In this document: piece by piece, positions 34,610 to 42,558 of the stretch
Layout of the letters: the number at the start of each line of letters is the position of its first letter
How positions within the stretch are numbered: position 1 is the first letter of the stretch
Assembly: GCA_937916085.1 (NCBI GenBank)
Contig: CALGGO010000013.1
Span: forward strand, 40,092 to 104,091
Source: an uncultured Prevotellaceae bacterium
GTDB taxonomy: Bacteria; Bacteroidota; Bacteroidia; Bacteroidales; Muribaculaceae
Length of the DNA stretch: 64,000 nt
Direction: 5' to 3'
Position numbers and translations under genes: made by a program
The notes under the pieces: model-generated
Database searches by the model: none
What the model saw: only the letters and a program-made list of their open reading frames with translations
Told to the model about the DNA's origin: nothing

Positions 34610-36202
34610 TTAAAGTTTCAGGTCTTCCTCGCTTTTGGGCTTGGGGGGATAATCGACGGTGTAGTGGAGTCCGCGAGACTCTTTGCGCTCTCTCGCTTGA
34701 CGCATGATGATGTAGCTCACGTTGATGATGTTGCGCAGCTCGCAGATGCGACGGCTCACGGTGCTCTCCTTAAAGAGCTTCTCGGTTTCCTGATAGAGGA
34801 TGTCGAGGCGGTTCCAGGCACGGTCGAGGCGCAGGTTGCTGCGCACGATGCCCACGTAGGCGCTCATTATCTCTCCCACCTCTTTCTCGCTCTGGCTGAT
34901 AAGCACCATTTCCTCGGGATGCTGGGTGCCCTTGTCGTCCCAAGCGGGGATGTCGGTGCGGTAGTCGTAGTGGTTGCGGCAAGCGATGGCGTGCTTGGCG
35001 GCAGCATCGGCATAGACCACTGCCTCTATTAACGAGTTGCTTGCCAAGCGGTTGCCACCGTGAAGTCCAGTGCAGGAGCACTCCCCTACCGCATACAGGC
35101 GCTCAATCGATGAACAAGCGTTCAAATCTACCTTGATGCCACCGCACAGATAATGGGCGGCGGGAACCACGGGTATGTAGTCCTTGGTGATGTCGATGCC
35201 TATCTCCATGCAATGCTTGTAGATGTTTGGGAAGTGGTGCTTGGTCTCCTCGGGGTCCTTGTGGGTCACATCGAGGAACACATGATCCTCGCCGCGCTGC
35301 TTCATCTCGCTGTCGATGGCGCGCGCCACCACGTCGCGGGGTGCGAGCGACAGGCGTGGGTCATACTTCTGCATAAACTCCTCGCCGGCAAGGTTCCTGA
35401 GCACGCCGCCGTAGCCACGCATCGCCTCGGTGATGAGGAAGGCAGGACGGTCGCCAGGATGATAGAGTGCCGTGGGGTGGAACTGGATGAACTCCATGTC
35501 CTGCACCGTGCCCTTGGCGCGATACACCATAGCAATGCCGTCGCCGGTGGCGATGAGCGGATTGGTGGTGGTGTGATACACCGCTCCACAGCCTCCGGTC
35601 GCCATGAGCGTGAGGCGCGAGAGGAAGGTATCTACCTTGCCAGTCTTCTGGTTAAGCACATAGGCACCATAGCACTGGATGTCGGGGGTTCGACGTGTGA
35701 CTATCTTACCCAGATGGTGCTGGGTGAGGATTTCGATGGCGAAGTGGTTGTCGAAGATGTCGATATTATCGTGAGCCTTCACCGCCTCGATGAGCGACTG
35801 CTGAATCTCGTGGCCGGTGTTGTCGGCATGATGGAGGATGCGGAACTCGCTGTGACCGCCCTCACGATGCAGGTCGAAGTCGCCGTTCTCGTTCTTGTCG
35901 AAATCCACGCCCCACTCTATCAGGGCCTTAATCTGGTCGGGGGCTTGCGTCACCACCTGTTCCACCGCCTTGGGGTCGCTAAGCCAGTCGCCCGCCACCA
36001 TAGTGTCGTGGATGTGCTTCTCGAAGTTATCGACTTCCAGATTTGTGACGCTTGCCACACCACCTTGCGCGAGGTCGGTGTTGGCTTCATCGAGTGTGCT
36101 CTTGCACACGAGTGCCACTTTGCCCGTTCCTGCAACCTTCAGAGCGAAGCTCATTCCTGCCACGCCCGAACCTATAATGAGATAGTCATATTTGTAAACC
36201 AT
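34610..36202 (-). CDS. nadB: L-aspartate oxidase NadB
   Basis: A 530-residue flavoprotein that converts L-aspartate to iminoaspartate for quinolinate and NAD synthesis, in anaerobes with fumarate as acceptor. The FAD-binding GSGVAG (11-16) is near the N-terminus; the active-site stretch is HREGGHSEFRILH; further family blocks are GGCGAVYHTTTNP, FIQFHPTALYHPGDRPAFLI and the C-terminal FAD contact GLHGGNRLASNSLIEAVVYA. Length is normal. nadA and nadC are not in the window. The antisense strand has a long open frame, but only as a shadow of codon bias. Confidence 0.95.
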   Translation of the reverse strand: MVYKYDYLIIGSGVAGMSFALKVAGTGKVALVCKSTLDEANTDLAQGGVASVTNLEVDNFEKHIHDTMVAGDWLSDPKAVEQVVTQAPDQIKALIEWGVDFDKNENGDFDLHREGGHSEFRILHHADNTGHEIQQSLIEAVKAHDNIDIFDNHFAIEILTQHHLGKIVTRRTPDIQCYGAYVLNQKTGKVDTFLSRLTLMATGGCGAVYHTTTNPLIATGDGIAMVYRAKGTVQDMEFIQFHPTALYHPGDRPAFLITEAMRGYGGVLRNLAGEEFMQKYDPRLSLAPRDVVARAIDSEMKQRGEDHVFLDVTHKDPEETKHHFPNIYKHCMEIGIDITKDYIPVVPAAHYLCGGIKVDLNACSSIERLYAVGECSCTGLHGGNRLASNSLIEAVVYADAAAKHAIACRNHYDYRTDIPAWDDKGTQHPEEMVLISQSEKEVGEIMSAYVGIVRSNLRLDRAWNRLDILYQETEKLFKESTVSRRICELRNIINVSYIIMRQARERKESRGLHYTVDYPPKPKSEEDLKL

Positions 36203-36214
36203 AATTTATTAGTT

Positions 36215-36330
36215 TAGAGTTCTTAGTTTTTCTAGATTATCTAATCAATTACTTAACACTTATCACTTAACACTTATCACTTAACACTTACTACTTAACA
36301 CTTATCACTTAACACTTACTACTTACTTCG
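36215..36330. repeat. AACACTTATCACTTA word array
   Basis: About ten tandem ACTTAACACTTATC and ACTTACTACTTAAC words plus a TTTCTAGATTATCTAA segment fill the gap between the PBP1A stop and the nadB start. No promoter consensus for nadB is visible here. Confidence 0.85.
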
Positions 36331-36341
36331 TTTTGCCTGGT

Positions 36342-38888
36342 TCACTGTTTTCCAAACGCATTTTTCACACGCTCTTCTATCGCCGGGTCAACATGGCTAT
36401 CATCGTCCTCCGCGCCGTTACGGGGTGGCACGCCGCCAGGACCATAGATGTCTTCATTAACCTTGTCGCGGATGTAGCGAGTGCTGTCGTAGCTGCCGTC
36501 GGCAGAGTTTTGTGGCGTTATGGTGTCATAACCGAGTGATGTGGAGTCGCTATCAGTATTTTCACCTGTGTTGAGGCTGCCTTCGCAGGCGAAATAACGG
36601 CGGTCCAGGTCATAATCGGCAGCAAACTGACGGCGCAAGTATGCCATGTCGCGTCTCGCCAGCACTCGGCGCAAGAAGGCTCCCACGATGGGCAATGCCG
36701 CTCGGCCGCCCTGACCCTGCGACGTCTTGAAGTGGATTTGACGGTAAGAGCCACCCACCCATACACCGCACACCAAATTAGGGGTGGTTGCCACAAACCA
36801 CGCGTCGGTGAAGTTGTCCGAAGTTCCTGTCTTGCCGCCAATGCCCACGTTGCTCACATAGCTGTTGATTGCCACGCCGGTGCCTCCAGCGTCACGGCAC
36901 ACCGCCTCAAGCAGTTTGCGCATGCAGTAGGCCTGGCTATGCGACAAGGCACGGTCGGGGTCGTCAAAGGCCTTGCTGTTGTAGATTTCTTCTTTCTCGC
37001 CGTTCTTGTTGGTGCGGTATATTTTAGTCACCAGCACGGGTTTCTTAGGCTGTCCGTCATTGATTACCGTGCCGTAGGCGCTCACCAGCTCCATGAGGTT
37101 CACATCGCTGGAGCCGAGGAACATCGATGGCGTTTTGGTCAAATTGGACTTGACACCCATCTCAAACGCAGTACCAGCTACGTTATTTACACCCACATCA
37201 TTACCCACTTTCACAGCGACGATGTTGTTGCTTCGGGCGAATGCCGACCGCACTGTCATATTGGCGTTGGAGAAGCGTCCGCTGGCATTCTTGGGCGACC
37301 ACAGCTTGGCGATGCCGGTTGCCGGGTCAATATCCACAAGAGGATCGGCAAGTGGCGCATCAACATACATATCGCAAGGCTTGATGCCCGCCTTCATAGC
37401 TGCGCTATACACAAACAGCTTGAACGTGCTGCCGGGCTGATGCTGCGCCCGCACGTTGTCATATTGCCACGTCTTGTAATCGACATCTCCAACCCACGCC
37501 TTGACCTCGCCAGTGCGTGGGTCTATGGCGATTAATCCACAATGCATCTTGTGGAGCATGTATTCTATCGAGTCGAGCGAACTCATCTCGGCATAATGGC
37601 CGCCGTTATAGTCAAAGAGCTTAACCTGGTGTTTCAAGTTCATGTAGTAGTTCACCGAGTCGTAGTTCTCGTTGTACTTTGCCATCAACTGCTTATACAC
37701 TTGGCTTTGCTCGGCTTTGCGCGCCACGAAGTTGGGAATCACCTCGCCGTGGTCGTCCACCCAGCACGGATTGTTGCCCCATTCGCGGTCGAAATTCTGC
37801 TGCACCACTTTCATCTGCTCCAGCACGGCTTTCTCGGCGCAAGCCTGCATCCTCGTGTCGATGGAGGTGTGAATTTCCAGCCCGTCGCGATAGAAGTCGA
37901 TGTCGTTCTGCTGGCACCACTGCCGCATCTCCTCGACAACCGCCTGCCTGAAGTAGGGACATTCCACGTTGAAGTCGGTCTCAGGGGTGTATTTCAGGTT
38001 CAAGTTGAGCTTGGAGAGTTTGTCATATTCTTTCTGCGTCAGGTGATGATGCGTCAAGGCGTTGTTGAGCACTACATTACGGCGCTCCAGGCAACGCTTG
38101 GGGTTGTTGAGCGGGTTGTAATAAGATGTGCCTTTGAGCACGCCCACGAGCATAGCGCACTGCTCAGTGGTGAGTTTGTCGGGCGTGGTGTTGAAATAGG
38201 TCTTTGCCGCTGTCTTGATGCCGAAGGTCTGGTTGCCGAAGTCCACCGTGTTGGCATACATCTCAAGGATATTCTTCTTGTCGTAGAAAATCTCAATCTC
38301 GCTGGCGAGAATCCACTCCTTGGCTTTGGTGATGAGCATTCCCACGCCAGGGATGCGGCACAGCAAGCCACCAGTGTATTCTTTGGTGCGCATCTTGAAC
38401 ATATTCTTCACCAGCTGCTGAGTGATGGTCGAGGCACCACGCGCGCGGCGGTGGACCACAAGGTCTTTCAAGGCGCCACCCATGCCCTTGAAGTCGATGC
38501 CATGATGCTCGAAGAACCGCTCGTCTTCGGTGTCAATGAGAAGGGTGTAGAACATCGTGTCAACTTCTTCATACTTCACCGGAGTGCGGTTCTCTTTGTA
38601 GTATTTGCCAATGAGCTTGCCATCGGCACTGTAGATATAGGATGCGTTATAGGGACGTGGCGACATGATCTCGCCTAGCGACGGAGACTTGCCAAAGAGC
38701 CACAGGAAGTTGGTGTTGATGGCAACTACCGCCAGCACCAGCGTGACAAACAGAGTACACAGTGCCACCGCGCTCTTCACATACCACGGCTTGCCGTCGT
38801 AGAGCCCTTTGTACCAAGCGTTAAAACGCTTGTAGTACCTCACAACGCCACTGAAAAAGCTCTTTATCTTGCTCCAAAAACCACTCAT
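36342..38888 (-). CDS. mrcA: Bifunctional class A penicillin-binding protein (PBP1A-like)
   Basis: An 848-residue peptidoglycan synthase. One membrane anchor (about 40-62) is followed by a GT51 glycosyltransferase domain with the catalytic-Glu motif EDERFFEHHGID (near 118) and ARGASTITQQLVKNMF. The transpeptidase has SxxK in GSTFKLF (about 487), SxN in ARSNNIVA (about 553) and KTG in GGKTGTSDNF (about 686). The acidic, low-complexity C-terminus (about 765-848) is likely disordered. It has its own promoter box and makes and cross-links wall strands at the periplasmic face. Confidence 0.95.
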   Translation of the reverse strand: MSGFWSKIKSFFSGVVRYYKRFNAWYKGLYDGKPWYVKSAVALCTLFVTLVLAVVAINTNFLWLFGKSPSLGEIMSPRPYNASYIYSADGKLIGKYYKENRTPVKYEEVDTMFYTLLIDTEDERFFEHHGIDFKGMGGALKDLVVHRRARGASTITQQLVKNMFKMRTKEYTGGLLCRIPGVGMLITKAKEWILASEIEIFYDKKNILEMYANTVDFGNQTFGIKTAAKTYFNTTPDKLTTEQCAMLVGVLKGTSYYNPLNNPKRCLERRNVVLNNALTHHHLTQKEYDKLSKLNLNLKYTPETDFNVECPYFRQAVVEEMRQWCQQNDIDFYRDGLEIHTSIDTRMQACAEKAVLEQMKVVQQNFDREWGNNPCWVDDHGEVIPNFVARKAEQSQVYKQLMAKYNENYDSVNYYMNLKHQVKLFDYNGGHYAEMSSLDSIEYMLHKMHCGLIAIDPRTGEVKAWVGDVDYKTWQYDNVRAQHQPGSTFKLFVYSAAMKAGIKPCDMYVDAPLADPLVDIDPATGIAKLWSPKNASGRFSNANMTVRSAFARSNNIVAVKVGNDVGVNNVAGTAFEMGVKSNLTKTPSMFLGSSDVNLMELVSAYGTVINDGQPKKPVLVTKIYRTNKNGEKEEIYNSKAFDDPDRALSHSQAYCMRKLLEAVCRDAGGTGVAINSYVSNVGIGGKTGTSDNFTDAWFVATTPNLVCGVWVGGSYRQIHFKTSQGQGGRAALPIVGAFLRRVLARRDMAYLRRQFAADYDLDRRYFACEGSLNTGENTDSDSTSLGYDTITPQNSADGSYDSTRYIRDKVNEDIYGPGGVPPRNGAEDDDSHVDPAIEERVKNAFGKQ

Positions 38889-38927
38889 TGCAGTGTTATA
38901 TTATATATTTAATTATAATACAAACTG

Positions 38928-38935
38928 CAAAATTA
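38928..38935 (-). promoter_or_regulatory. -7 box of the PBP1A promoter
   Basis: TAATTTTGC on the minus strand, 40 nt before the start codon at 38888; no clear -33 match. Confidence 0.55.
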
Positions 38936-39061
38936 ATAAATTACTTAAAACTATAGCACAAAAGACCCTTAAAAAAGCAAAATGACCTTTTTTTAACGTG
39001 TAATCGATAATAATACCATCTGTGTATTAACTTCTCCTTTAAAATAGGCAGCTCACTACAC

Positions 39062-39242
39062 AACTAGCAAGCGAAGCTTGCGGCTAACTAGCGAAGCACA
39101 GCTTGCGGCTAACTAGCGAAGCACAGCGATCGTCAAACTAGCGAAGCGCAGCGAGCGGCAAACTAGCGAAGCGTAGCGAGCGGCACAACTAGCGAGCAAC
39201 GCGAGCGGCAAACTAGCGAAGCGCAGCGAGCGACACAACTAG
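39062..39242. repeat. 24-26 bp tandem array whose last CTAG is a stop codon
   Basis: Part of a 350-nt gap. CTAG recurs at 39064, 39088, 39113, 39138, 39163, 39189, 39213 and 39239 (spacings 24-26). Units vary around CTAGCGAAGCGCAGCGAGCG followed by GCAAA. On the minus strand each unit begins with TAG and ends TTGCCGCTCGC..., and the last one is the stop of the trypsin-like gene, whose final codons (TTG CCG CAG AGC TAG) look like a unit. The 170 bp further left hold the PBP1A promoter and AT-rich DNA without genes. Confidence 0.9.
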
Positions 39243-39844
39243 CTCTGCGGCAAAAACCGCCTGATATAGCTTGTCTTAAATGCCCAGCAGGTGTTTTGTT
39301 CCATCTTGCGGGGCAAGGGTGCAAGGTTTTGAGCATCAACGTCGCTGCGCCCCATGGTTATCATGCCATAGACCTTGCCGTCGCTGCCAAATGCTGGACA
39401 TCCACTACATCCATGGGTTATATGATTGACTGTTGCAAGGCGGAAATAACCCTCCAGGTCTGGATCTTTGATGACGAGACCTTGCGTAGATACCTGTTGA
39501 GGCCTCACTCCCCGCATCTGCCAGCACAGTATGTCAAGGTGGTCGTTGGGCTCGGCGTCGCTGTCGGCTAGCGAGAGCGGACTCCGCAGACCCGGAATGG
39601 GATAAAATGCCACGTCATAGCCTGTGTGGTCGTCGGTGGGCAGCTGAGTAGGTATCCATTGGTCAAAATGAAGAGGATGATAATCGTTGCCGTTGCGCAC
39701 ATAGCAGGTGGCAGGGTAAGTGAGCACATGACCGGCAGTAACCATATAGTCGTCGATACAGAAAGCAGTGCCGGCAAACGACCGCTCGTTGCCCGCCTGT
39801 CTGAAAATCGGCATCACGTATTGTGAATAGTTTATGCTTTGCAT
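39239..39844 (-). CDS. Trypsin-like serine protease without signal peptide
   Basis: A 201-residue protein with a complete chymotrypsin-fold triad pattern: His39 in DDYMVTAGHVL, Asp77 in TGYDVAFYPI and Ser147 in HGCSGCPAFGSDG (the GxSGxP box). GTAFCIDD and GKVYGMITMG are also typical of HtrA/trypsin-like domains. It has no signal peptide, no PDZ domain and five cysteines, and is shorter than DegP-type proteins, so it appears cytoplasmic. The stop codon lies inside a tandem repeat. It has no operon partner. Substrate unknown; it may act in stress or defence, but nothing here shows that. Confidence 0.75.
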   Translation of the reverse strand: MQSINYSQYVMPIFRQAGNERSFAGTAFCIDDYMVTAGHVLTYPATCYVRNGNDYHPLHFDQWIPTQLPTDDHTGYDVAFYPIPGLRSPLSLADSDAEPNDHLDILCWQMRGVRPQQVSTQGLVIKDPDLEGYFRLATVNHITHGCSGCPAFGSDGKVYGMITMGRSDVDAQNLAPLPRKMEQNTCWAFKTSYIRRFLPQS

Positions 39845-39911
39845 AAATTTTTAGTGTTTAGAGTTTAGAGGTGTTTCACACTGTCTTACTCTTTATTATT
39901 CTTGAGTAATT

Positions 39912-40075
39912 ATTCAGCGATTTTGTTTTTTACTCGCATTATCATCAAACAAACTCAACAAAGAGGAACAAATTCAACAAAAAAATCTTTTTTCCCAAAA
40001 TATTATCTTGTTGTTTTTGTCTGGTTTTGTTCTTTTTGTTTGATAATGATATCGCTGAATTCTTGATGATAATGC
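39912..40075. repeat. AT-rich foldback element
   Basis: In the 264-nt gap upstream of the trypsin-like gene there are exact inverted matches: ATTCAGCGAT (39912-39921) with ATCGCTGAAT (40051-40060), GCATTATCATCAA (39936-39948) with TTGATGATAATGC (40063-40075), and ATCAAACAAA (39944-39953) with TTTGTTTGAT (40035-40044). The interior is also roughly self-complementary (AACAAA-rich against TTTGTT-rich). The order of the outer two pairs is crossed, so it is not a simple hairpin. It could be a MITE remnant. Confidence 0.55.
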
Positions 40076-40108
40076 AAATTCTATGCCAAAGCAACTGTGA
40101 ACTCTGAA

Positions 40109-41344
40109 CTATGAACTGTGACTGCGCAGGCGGCGACGCATGATGGTGCTTGTCACAAGCGAGGTAGCAAATCCTATGGCGGCAACGAGCAGTAGCACTA
40201 TGAGCATATCGGTCCAAACCACCTTCACTGGATAGGCATTGACTATCACCTGAGTGGGGTCAGCACCAATCTTTAGCCACCCGAATGTTTGTTGTCCCAA
40301 GCACAGCAACAGACCCAGCACTATTCCCAGCAAAGCGCCTAACATGGTGATGAGCCACCCTTCGGCGACAAAGATGCGCGTTATCTGCTTGCTGGTGGCA
40401 CCGAGGTTCTGGAAGGTGCGTATGCTCTCGTCTTTCTCGATGATGAGCAGCGACAAGGTGCTGATAATGTTGAACGTGGCGATAATCATGATAAACGTGA
40501 GCAGCAAAAATGTCACCCATTTCTCCACATTCACCATGCGGAACGACTCCGATTGCTGCATCAGGCGGTCTTTTACCACAAAATTTGGACCGAGCGCTTG
40601 CTCTAGACGCTTCATCACGTCTTTCTCCTTGACATCTTCTTTGAGTTTCAGCTCGATTTGCGTAGCCTCGGTGTCGTAGTCGAACAGTTCTCGCGCCTTA
40701 TCAATAGGGACAAAGATAAGGTCTTGGTCATAAGAGGCTTGCTGCACTTGGAAGACACCCCTCACAAACAGCGAGTCGCTGGTGAAGGCGTCAATGGGGT
40801 TGGCGACATTGACCTGCCCCTCACGGCGAGGGGCATAGAGCTGAAGCATGCGCAGACTGTTGGCTTGAAGGCGCAGATTTATCGCTGGTCCCACACCAAC
40901 TACAGCATAACTGTTACCCACCTCATCTTCAAGAGAATAGGAGCCATCCACGATAACGCTGTCGATGGAGTTAATCTCGTTATAGTCGGCAGGAACGCCT
41001 TTCAGTCGAAGCGGCATCTGGTAATCGACAAAGACGGCAAGGGCTTGGTCTTCAATCACCGGCATCGCCTTGTCAACACCATCAATACCTGCTATAACGG
41101 CAATGGCGCTGTCGGCGTTGCTGATGGTCTTGCCCTCGGCAGGACACACGGCAATCTGCGGATCAAGTTTTGCCAACTTGCCATATATCACATCGGTGAA
41201 ACCATTGAAGACACTTAGCACGCACACCAGCGCCGCAGTGGTCACCACCACACCGCATATCGACACGATGCTGATGATATTCACCGCATTATGAGCCTTC
41301 TTGCTCTTCAAGTAGCGCAACGCTATTTTCAATGACAGAGCCAT
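40109..41344 (-). CDS. FtsX/LolC-E type ABC transporter permease
   Basis: A 411-residue permease with an N-terminal helix (about 20-45), a large periplasmic domain (about 45-270) and three C-terminal helices (about 275-300, 320-350, 375-400), the standard MacB/LolE layout. N-terminal LKIALRYLKSKKAHNAVNII and later FLLLTFIMIIATFNIISTLS and RTFQNLGATSKQITRIFVAE are family hallmarks. It probably extracts lipoproteins from the inner membrane with a LolD ATPase encoded elsewhere. It lies downstream of rbfA, a linkage common in Bacteroidota. Its last codons (AGT CAC AGT TCA TAG) coincide with the word array that follows. Confidence 0.88.
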   Translation of the reverse strand: MALSLKIALRYLKSKKAHNAVNIISIVSICGVVVTTAALVCVLSVFNGFTDVIYGKLAKLDPQIAVCPAEGKTISNADSAIAVIAGIDGVDKAMPVIEDQALAVFVDYQMPLRLKGVPADYNEINSIDSVIVDGSYSLEDEVGNSYAVVGVGPAINLRLQANSLRMLQLYAPRREGQVNVANPIDAFTSDSLFVRGVFQVQQASYDQDLIFVPIDKARELFDYDTEATQIELKLKEDVKEKDVMKRLEQALGPNFVVKDRLMQQSESFRMVNVEKWVTFLLLTFIMIIATFNIISTLSLLIIEKDESIRTFQNLGATSKQITRIFVAEGWLITMLGALLGIVLGLLLCLGQQTFGWLKIGADPTQVIVNAYPVKVVWTDMLIVLLLVAAIGFATSLVTSTIMRRRLRSHSS

Positions 41345-41349
41345 CTATA

Positions 41350-41462
41350 AAAGTTCAGAGTTAAGAGTTCATAGTTCATAGTTCAAAGTTGAGCATCATA
41401 GCTAGCGAGCAAAGCGAGCGACAAACTAGCGAACAACGTGAGCGGCTAACTAGCGTAGCGGC
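41350..41462. repeat. AGTTCATAGTTC words joined to a CTAGCGAGCAAAGCGAGCG array
   Basis: 41350-41400 holds AGTTCAGAGTTAAGAGTTC words, and 41401-41462 holds about three units of the same GC-rich family as 39062-39242. The GC-rich array ends exactly at the base before the rbfA stop codon (41463-41465). Confidence 0.85.
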
Positions 41463-41798
41463 TCACTTCTTAAGCAACTCATCGATGCGCTCGATGTAGT
41501 CGAGTGAGTCGTCGATGTAGAACACCAACTCAGGTGTCTTGCGGAGCTGATTCCTGACGCGCTGTGCAAGAGCGTAGCGTATGGTTTTCTCGTTGCGGTT
41601 AGCTGTTTCGACTATCTCCTGACCTTTCTCGCTGGGGAACACGCTCAGGTGGACACGGGCGATGCTCAGGTCGGGCGACACGCGCACATTGCTCACGCTC
41701 ACCAGAGTGCCACGCATCTTAGCGGTGTCCTCACGGAATATCTCACTCAAATCTTTCTGTATCTGTCGTTGTATCTTCTGTAATCTTGTTGATTCCAT
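41463..41798 (-). CDS. rbfA: 30S ribosome-binding factor RbfA
   Basis: A 111-residue KH-fold protein that helps mature the 16S rRNA 5' end. Typical parts are TRLQKIQRQIQKDLSEIF at the N-terminus, LVSVSNVRVSPDLSIARVHL in the middle, and IRYALAQRVRNQLRKTPELV followed by FYIDDSLDYIERIDELLKK at the end. It starts 8 nt after the stop of a YoeB-like toxin gene, so it may be cotranscribed with the toxin-antitoxin pair, an unusual arrangement for an essential-type ribosome factor. Confidence 0.95.
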   Translation of the reverse strand: MESTRLQKIQRQIQKDLSEIFREDTAKMRGTLVSVSNVRVSPDLSIARVHLSVFPSEKGQEIVETANRNEKTIRYALAQRVRNQLRKTPELVFYIDDSLDYIERIDELLKK

Positions 41799-41806
41799 AT
41801 TATTAA

Positions 41807-42073
41807 TTATTCGTAATGTCCAAAAACTGAAATTATTATAACTTCAACAATATCATTAAGTACCTTGTAAACAATGCGATGTTTTTTATTGATTCTGCGT
41901 GAATAAGTGTTGGGACCCAAATATTTGAGTTGTACAACTTGTCCTGTCCCTGTTGTGGGATGATGTTCTATTTCAATAAGAAGTTTCTCTAATTTCTTGA
42001 TAAGTTGAGGACTTTCTTTTTTAAGTTTAATTAAACCTACTTTAGCTTTCTCTGAAAAGAAGATTTTATACAT
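41807..42073 (-). CDS. yoeB: YoeB/Txe-family mRNA endonuclease toxin
   Basis: An 88-residue RelE-superfamily protein closest in pattern to YoeB: MYKIFFSEKAKVGLIKLKK at the N-terminus, then IEIEHHPTTGTG, SRRINKKHRIVYKV (the catalytic Arg region) and a C-terminal FGHYE with the His-Tyr pair. YoeB cuts ribosome-bound mRNA. The residue matching the general-base Glu46 of E. coli YoeB (GKPEPLK) is Val here (GQVVQLK), so activity may be reduced or differ. The start overlaps the antitoxin gene by 8 nt. rbfA follows 8 nt downstream. Confidence 0.9.
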   Translation of the reverse strand: MYKIFFSEKAKVGLIKLKKESPQLIKKLEKLLIEIEHHPTTGTGQVVQLKYLGPNTYSRRINKKHRIVYKVLNDIVEVIIISVFGHYE

Positions 42074-42332
42074 TGGTAAGCCTATTTAAAAACTGTTCCA
42101 TACTCTCATCATCTCTTTTGTGATAACCTTTGCCAGAATTATATTCAACTTCAGCTTCGGCAGCCATGTTCGCTAACTCCTCCATGCTATAAACAGTGTC
42201 ATCTTTGGTAACAGGAGTGACTTTGAAACTCCCATAGTCGCGTGACTTGATTATCACGTCCTCGCCGTTTCGGGCCTGATTGAGGTAGCGGCCCTGATTG
42301 GCACGAAAATCGCGGGTGCTGACTATTATCAT
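42066..42332 (-). CDS. Phd/YefM-family antitoxin
   Basis: An 88-residue antitoxin of the Phd/YefM type. N-terminal VSTRDFRANQGRYLNQARNG and VIIKSRDYGSFKVTPV form the dimeric DNA-binding fold; the acidic C-terminal half (YSMEELANMAAEAEVEYNSG) would wrap the toxin. It comes first in the pair, overlaps the toxin by 8 nt, and has a promoter box 50 nt upstream, so it is expected to autoregulate the operon, which may include rbfA. Confidence 0.92.
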   Translation of the reverse strand: MIIVSTRDFRANQGRYLNQARNGEDVIIKSRDYGSFKVTPVTKDDTVYSMEELANMAAEAEVEYNSGKGYHKRDDESMEQFLNRLTNV

Positions 42333-42379
42333 AACAGTAAAAAAATTGTGGTGTTGTTTCCTCTATTTCTATTTTATGA

Positions 42380-42387
42380 TGCAAAGA
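42380..42387 (-). promoter_or_regulatory. -7 box for the antitoxin-toxin(-rbfA) operon
   Basis: TATCTTTGC on the minus strand, 48 nt before the antitoxin start. A TTTG lies 23 nt further upstream, slightly farther than the usual spacing. Confidence 0.6.
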
Positions 42388-42530
42388 TAATATTTTTTAT
42401 TGAAATGTGTACCAAAATGGCGCACATTTCCCCCAAAATCACCTAAAGTGAAGAAAAAGGAATAGTCTCTTTTTCTCCATACAGGAAGAAAAAACCAACA
42501 ACCAATAACTAAAAACTAACAACTATTTTA

Positions 42531-42538
42531 TAACTTTG
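42531..42538 (+). promoter_or_regulatory. -7 box for the PH-like membrane protein
   Basis: TAACTTTG followed by C, 20 nt before the ATG at 42559, giving a short leader. AACCAATAACTAAAAAC words lie just upstream. Confidence 0.6.
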
Positions 42539-42558
42539 CGAAGTAAAACTAGATTACA

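Noticed and set aside
35153..36217. 354-codon open frame antisense to nadB
   Set aside because: Shadow of NadB, which shows full FAD and active-site motifs in the sense frame.
37542..38678. 378-codon open frame antisense to PBP1A
   Set aside because: Shadow frame; PBP1A has all glycosyltransferase and transpeptidase motifs in the sense direction.
39062..39242. CRISPR array
   Set aside because: The units are degenerate along their whole length, without invariant repeats alternating with unique spacers, and there are no cas genes.
39945..40217. 90-codon minus-strand frame over the foldback element
   Set aside because: It overlaps the permease gene end in another frame and low-complexity AT-rich DNA; no protein-like pattern.
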